This document shows positions 58,341-64,000 of a stretch of 64,000 nt of DNA, piece after piece. Origin of the DNA: Polytrichum commune (Eukaryota > Streptophyta > Polytrichopsida > Polytrichales > Polytrichaceae); the NCBI GenBank assembly GCA_950295325.1, contig OX485804.1:7440001-7504000 (forward strand), read 5' to 3'. Numbering within the stretch: position 1 is the first letter of the stretch; every line of letters begins with the position of its first letter. The notes under the pieces were generated by a model. The model was not told where the DNA came from. It saw only the letters and a program-made list of their open reading frames with translations, and did no database searches. The translations under genes and the position numbers were made by a program.

Positions 58341-60351
58341 CCTCCATGTCAAGGATTTTTCTCAGATACGAGTGTGAATTGTACTTGAAGCAACCATTGA
58401 CACCACCTTAACGCAAAATCATCGTTGCATACCGCACCATGAACCATAGACTTGCAATTGCAATTGGACGGTGGTCGACTATCCCATCTCAAGAGATAAT
58501 AGAATAAGCCGCTTTTGCTCTTACAATGCAATTGAAAACAAGGCACACTTTATGTTGGAGCGTCCTTTATATAACCCCATTAGAAATAAATTTTCATGAA
58601 CATTTAAGAATGTAGTATTAGGAAGCCTCGAGTCTTTCTTTCAATTGGATCATCAAGTTGGCATTAGTCTTTATCTCACGGAGGCTACTGCACTCTGCCA
58701 CTCTAGGGAATAGGTTGGTATGAAACCATCACAATGTACTTTCAGTCCCATTAGCCTTTTGGCTTCCCGGACCCTAAAATCAATCTCATTTCATTCAACT
58801 CAACTCAATACTAATTTAAATTGCTCATGTAGTGTCACCAACACTAATTGTAAACATTTAATTATTCATTCCTTTTTTTGTATAATCTTTTGTTGGGCAT
58901 TCTAAGTTTACAATGTTGCAACTATTGTCTCTTACTAAGTGATTTTCACCCAAATTTAAATAATCTATTATGATGTTTCATTACGTAAATGTTAAATTGT
59001 AAAATATACCAAACTTTGCTTCAATAATTGACATTTGGGTGAACTAAAAGGAAGTTGGGGTAATAATACTTGTAAACTTATTCATTAAAAGTGTCATTAG
59101 GAATCATATCATAGTGGCATAAAATACAATATACAGTTTAGTTGCAGATGAACCAGTTAGAGTTTGAGAAATGACCGGTCAAAGTTAAAGGCTTCATGAC
59201 AATTACCAATCATTTTAAAGGAATTTAGAGAATATACTCCACGTTAGTATAGAAAAGGCCAAAAGATTTCAACATATAATCGGTTGGACTTGGAAACACG
59301 AGGATCTTGATCGATTATGCCCCAAAAAAATTCCGGGCACTTGGGGCATAATGCCCCATAAATACAAAACACATGGTTAGTGCGAGATAGTTAGCAATCT
59401 AGCCTATGGCAATTTTTCCTCATGATTTTTGGAGCTCGTAAGAATACTTTATTTGTTCTCAAAGTCATTTGTTGTTGTTGTTCTTTTTCTTCTGATTGAA
59501 TGATCATATAGTTTTCCCACTTATGTTGATTATTGAGTTTAGAACGGTTAACAAATTTTAAGCACACAATTCGATCTCTTTAAACCACATGTCTATTTGG
59601 TGTCCGTTTACATATCCATGCCTAACCATACACCACTAATATGTACTTGACCGTCTAAGACAAGCACCTAAATTATGCTTGCTTACCTTAGTGAAAATGT
59701 GGCCAAGTAGCTGAGTCATCCTTGATACCTATGCAACATGGCTCTATTGTGGGCATGTTTCAACTTCACAAACAAAAAATGATTGTTGGATTGGCTTTGG
59801 AATTGTTTCACCCAGTTAGCAACTATAGATTATGAAGATTGTCATTTACATTCCATAATCATAGTCGAAATACAAAGATTATAAAAGTCCAAAGTGAAGA
59901 TTTTAAACTACTTGCAACGATCACATAAGCCCTCCCGATTGTGTTCACTGTTGAATCTATAGTGGTTAATGGATCTTGTGCATATAGTCCAAAACCCATC
60001 GTGACACATGTCTTTTTTGGTGTCCCATTTTCAACTACAAGTCTTGTCATACACCACGCAAATTTAGGTGTCCATCCAACCAATATGAGTAACCACACGT
60101 ACATGAAGGCTTAGGATTACATCATTTATGGTATTTTGTGTCACATACCTAACAGTGTCGCTTACCCTATTTTGAGGCAGATGCTAGGTTACGATTATGG
60201 TCAACAACTTCACCATCAGTGTCACCTTATGACACTTGACATTCCAGTGCCCTTACAAAATATCTTGGCATGCATATGTTCAATAATGCTATGAGGTGTA
60301 TGCCTATGTCACACAATGGTCTACAAGTTGATTAAAACACATAAAAGTATG
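58341..60351 (+). repeat. 2-kb direct duplication, copy 2
   Basis: Partner of 42855-44873 (see there). The left junction is sharp (preceding base differs; flanking sequence unrelated). The right junction falls inside the R1 sequence, after ATAAAAGTATG. It lacks 8 bp relative to copy 1 near 59710. Confidence 0.95.
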
Positions 60352-61738
60352 CTCTCAAATATCCCAATGTGCTACACTAAATGTCATACTATAAATAAAA
60401 TTTCACTTAAGAAGAATTACATATGTTGACGAACAATATCATATTGGTGATTAGAGGATGTGCACCTAGAAACCTTAAGGCATCTAAGTTAGGCCCTTGG
60501 CAAGTAGTGTACGTGACACTAAACACCATAAAATGGTGTAGTTGGAAGGAGGTGAAACATTGTAGTTTAAAATGGTGTACCTTGTTTCGATCCAAGTTAT
60601 AACTTACGTACATCTCTACCTCCCATCAAGAAAATTGCAAATCGGATTATGGGCATGGTACACACGTACCTTATATTGTTTGCCCCATGATGTACTCCCC
60701 CCCCCCCCCCCCACTTCTCAATGGTATTATGGATGGATGACACCCATGGACGGATGGATGGAACATCAATGTCTCGCGTTGCCATCCATCTACGAGTGAA
60801 TCCCGTTATCGTAAATTTATTGCTTCTCAATTGCTCGACTCTAGAGGCGAGGGAAGTGCGGCCATCAACACCATTGTCATAACCATTTAATAAACTCTGC
60901 AATAATTAGGGCGACTATTGATCAACACGATCTTGGGCTTGGGCTTAGTAATGGAAGATAAATCTCCAAGTGAATTCGTTCCCCTTAGGACTTCATTGTG
61001 CTCATTAGTAGGCCACTCAATAATGGGTTCACATCCGTGGGGCTAGTAAGTTTTTACTAGCTTAATGGCATGGCACGACTCAATGAAGTTTGAATGCTCA
61101 TTTGAATCATAACTTCCTCTTTTGTACTAAATTGATTGTATGTTGTTCTCCAACGGGCTAGTTGAGGGCCGCTTCTTTACACATGGACATGAGAGTCGTG
61201 ACCGTGAACATCTAAGGGCCCTTGAAAATCATGGTAAATAGAAATTCATTTTTGAGGTTGACGGGCCCTCAAGCTCGGTGTGAAGTGGAAGTGGATCATG
61301 TTGAGGGATTGCAACGTGTTTTTATGTACAATTTTAAAAAGTAGGTAGTCCAAGACCCCATCATGCGTGTAAAATATTTACAAGAGCCTACATGAAATTA
61401 AATCGACTGTCACGGTCCCCAAATTTGCATCAAACCCGCCTCTTTTTTAACACGCCAATATTTGGTAGACCGTGAAACATTATCCACTAGGTGCCACATA
61501 GGATGCCCAAAAGAATTCGAGCTTAGGTTGTTAACGGAATCCTCAGCTCTTGAGTGCACTGCACTATTTATGGTATTTAGTGCCACAAACACTATTTGCA
61601 AAGGGCCTAAACTAGATGCCTAGAGGTTTCCAAGTGTCACGTATCCTAATTGCTAATTTTATATCATTCATCAACACAAGTGGTTTTTAAAAGTGAACTT
61701 GTTATTTTCATCATGACATTTAACATAGCACATTGGGA
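60352..61738. other. Intergenic; poly-C tract and small inverted repeat
   Basis: Poly-C of about 16 bases at 60696-60711 and GGATGGATG-type repeats at 60732-60765. About 61166-61291 has inverted ends (GGGCCGCTTCTTTACACATG on the left, a CGGTGTGAAGTGG phrase on the right) recalling a very short relative of the GGCCACTTC family. No gene seen. Confidence 0.5.
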
Positions 61739-61739
61739 T

Positions 61740-62110
61740 ACCCGAGATGATAATCGTGCATGTCAGTAAACAAGGGGAAGATATTATGGAGCATCCTAAT
61801 GGCAAATGCCATGTGTGTTACAATTTTGGTATGCAAGAGGAAGACATCTTTTAGCAAAAGGAATGCCAAGTGTTATTTGTGTACACTTCAATCAACATGT
61901 AAACTGTTATGTAACATAGGCATACACCTCAAAACAATATTGAACATGCTATTGTCAAAATATTAATAAGTGCACTTGAACACCCAGTGTCACGAGATGA
62001 CACTAATGATGAAGTTGTTGATCATAAGTGTAACCTAGCATACTCCTGAAAGTAGGATAAGTGACACTATTACGCATGTGACACGAAATACCATAAATGA
62101 TGTAAGCTTA
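61740..62110 (+). repeat. Dispersed repeat R1 (long copy), uninterrupted
   Basis: Collinear with 12600-13370 minus the MITE. It carries the single GTAACATA at 61911-61918 that is duplicated around the hAT-like MITE. ORF 61760-61966 is incidental. Confidence 0.8.
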
Positions 62111-63073
62111 GTCTAGTTAAGCTTCAATCCTACTCTCATGGACGGTTAGGAAGAGAGCTAGAAAATGAGGTTGATAAGTTCAAGTGCAACCTCAAATTTC
62201 TAGTCGATCTCAACACAAGTCAATCTAACTACGAAGCGACCGGGGCCTAATGAGGAGGATAATTGAGACTGCTCCTCAAACTCCTGAAATGTGCATTAAA
62301 ATCTCATAATTTTTTAAGGTGGTTCATAAATTATTTTACGTTTGGTGTATCATACTATTTGTGGAAATCCATTGAGCTTATAGCCGACCTAGAAATCGGT
62401 GAACAAAATACCCAACATAATGGCGATGTTCATGGAAAATGATCGACTTTCAATCTTCAAATAGTGTTTTCTTTTCAAAGAATGTTTTTAGCCAACACTT
62501 TTCTCTATTCACCCAACATATTAAATATGGTGAGAAGTTAGTTAACTATTTATTCACCAAGCATTAAGTTAAGCGATTCATAAATAATGGTAGATTATAT
62601 CATTTTGTTTCAACTTTGGTATTTGTTTCGCCAAGATGATCATGTACGCAAGCTAAAAGATAATTACAAAAGAAAACAAAATGATTTAATCGACAATTTT
62701 TTTTCCAATTTTAATATCACATATTGTTCACACTCTATCCAAGTGATCATGTTCCTTTATGCATATAAGAACATGTCATCAACCTTCATAAGATGAACAT
62801 ATCTGTAAATTACCCACGCAAGTTAATTTGATATCCGATTTTTGAAGTGAAAAAAAAAACCCTTTGAATGTTTGTTTTGAAAATGCTTACACCAAGCTCA
62901 TGACCTTATCCACAAGGTCCAATAGAATGGACACAATCTTTAAGTTTGTGTCAACAATGTTGCTTCATGACTGTTTCATACTTCAAGCTTGTAAACCTCA
63001 CCTTGCAACTTATCTTGAAAATGCATAAAACCTTAGAGAACATGAAGAGTAATTGTGTGTAAAGTTAACTCAT
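62111..63073. other. Intergenic, nothing recognised
   Basis: AT-rich, short ORFs only, no bounded repeat seen. Confidence 0.45.
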
Positions 63074-63464
63074 GGCATGTTTACACCAAAGGCTTTAGGT
63101 CATGGCTCTTAAATGACCACGGTACCCTAATTTTTGGACAAGACCATAGAGAAATCCATGGACTAAAACCCCCAAAGTCTTCAGAGGGCACAAACCCTTG
63201 GTGTGAACCCAAATTCCTGCCGCAAATTATGTCATGCCTACCTTCAGGAGCTGCCCCGAAAAATTTCCCTACATTCCCGGCCAACATTATCCATACCTAT
63301 CATGTGGAATTCCATGTAGATTTATCATCTAGTGAAGATGTTGTGGGATGTGGTCAAACCTACCCCTCGTGTAAACCTGAAACAGGAGCCCGTGCCACTC
63401 TCAACCAATTAGAACTCGAAGATCCTCAAGAACCGTGACCTAATAGCTTTCGTGTAAAACGGGC
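63074..63464. mobile_element. ~391-bp TIR element
   Basis: Inverted ends with about 40 bp of imperfect match: left GGCATGTTTACACCAAAGG, then TAGGTCATGGCTCTT; right (reverse complement) GGCCCGTTTTACACGAAAG, then TAGGTCACGGTTCTT. The GTTTACAC box near the end is shared with the Tourist-like MITE at 15561. The 127-codon ORF over it (63055-63438) is probably fortuitous. The target duplication is unclear. Confidence 0.75.
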
Positions 63465-64000
63465 CTCTATCTTCAAGCATGACATGTTTTACCTAGAATT
63501 CTGCTAGATTTTGACTTTTTCATTAGCAAATAGTTTCAAATAAGTCAAACCGAAAGTTGGGGGAGACTTTAACTTCCACGTCCTTTGACCCCATGAAACG
63601 TGCCCTCATGCAAAACACCACGTCTTTTAGGTGGGAAGCTCGGCTTCTTCTGCACACTTCGAGCGTCACAATGCTTTTGTCATTGTGGGGGATCCCAATG
63701 TGAGGTGTTTTATAAATTAGATTAAATTAAATCAAATTAAAATCAAATTCTTGTTGGGATGTTAGGAGCGGAGGATTGTTTAATTGAAAAATAAAATTAA
63801 AAAATCTCTTATCGATCTTTGGTTCTTTTAAACATGTGATAGCAAGTGGAGGAAGTGCCACTTGAGGGTCAACTTGAAGTGACATGTGGATAGTTGTTTA
63901 GAGCAAGAAGGGATTTCCGAGTATAGTATTTGTCAACCGCATAATTTAAGTCAAGTGGACCGTGAAGATACACACTTGAATGAAGAGATAAGTGTTTTAT
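63465..64000. other. Intergenic to window end
   Basis: ATTAAA/CAAATTA-type simple repeats at 63719-63749; nothing else recognised. Confidence 0.45.

Noticed and set aside
42855-60351. A giant LTR retrotransposon with 2-kb LTRs
   Set aside because: The copies lack TG...CA termini and a flanking duplication, there is no polymerase, integrase or gag ORF between them, and divergence is uneven.
63055-63438. 127-codon ORF
   Set aside because: It spans the body and left inverted end of a non-autonomous element and has no recognisable domain.

Overview
This is a nuclear segment from a land plant. It has two intron-containing genes of plant-specific families (an AP2/ERF transcription factor and an OCTOPUS/DUF740-like protein), telomere-type CCCTAAA repeats, and long AT-rich intergenic stretches filled with short non-autonomous DNA transposons. 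There is no bacterial operon, rRNA, recognisable tRNA, CRISPR array or intact retrotransposon coding region. The non-canonical proteins, very long leaders and low gene density suggest a non-flowering plant such as a bryophyte, but that lineage guess is weak.

Gene 1 (+ strand, 3880-5776) encodes a DREB A-6 / RAP2.4-type AP2/ERF factor of about 571 residues. It is split by a 181-bp intron inside the AP2 domain. Upstream lies a roughly 2-kb leader or promoter zone (about 1800-3879) with a GA microsatellite, eight copies of TAGGCAC and a 140-codon upstream ORF. Downstream is a 52-bp tandem array (5940-6305) carrying six GACGTC sites, then a possible extra exon (6598-6882).

Gene 2 (- strand, 35919-33183) encodes an OCTOPUS-like (DUF740) protein. 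Exon 1 codes 431 residues and a proposed second exon adds 102. The 1.1-kb intron holds a diverged tandem repeat. Its upstream side (35920-38700) is rich in simple repeats.

The rest is repeats. Clearly bounded elements are: a hAT-like MITE with an 8-bp target duplication and an empty-site paralogue in the same window (12753-13159); a Tourist-like MITE with 38-bp identical inverted ends and a TTA duplication (15561-16005); three copies of a roughly 500-bp family with GGCCACTTCACACACG ends (21797-22301, 29237-29720, 53783-54283); a 760-bp inverted-end element with telomeric repeats inside it (46830-47589); a 378-bp element with CCACACTAAATATG ends (51517-51894); a 391-bp inverted-end element (63074-63464); and a long-inverted-repeat element (about 10960-12030). 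A 2-kb direct duplication (42855-44873 and 58341-60351) is identical over its first 1.34 kb but clearly diverged over its last 0.68 kb. Several older interspersed families (called R1, R2, R4, R5, R6 here) recur many times in both orientations.

The two genes show no evident functional link. Exon joins, repeat boundaries and orientations were read by eye; nothing was searched against databases.
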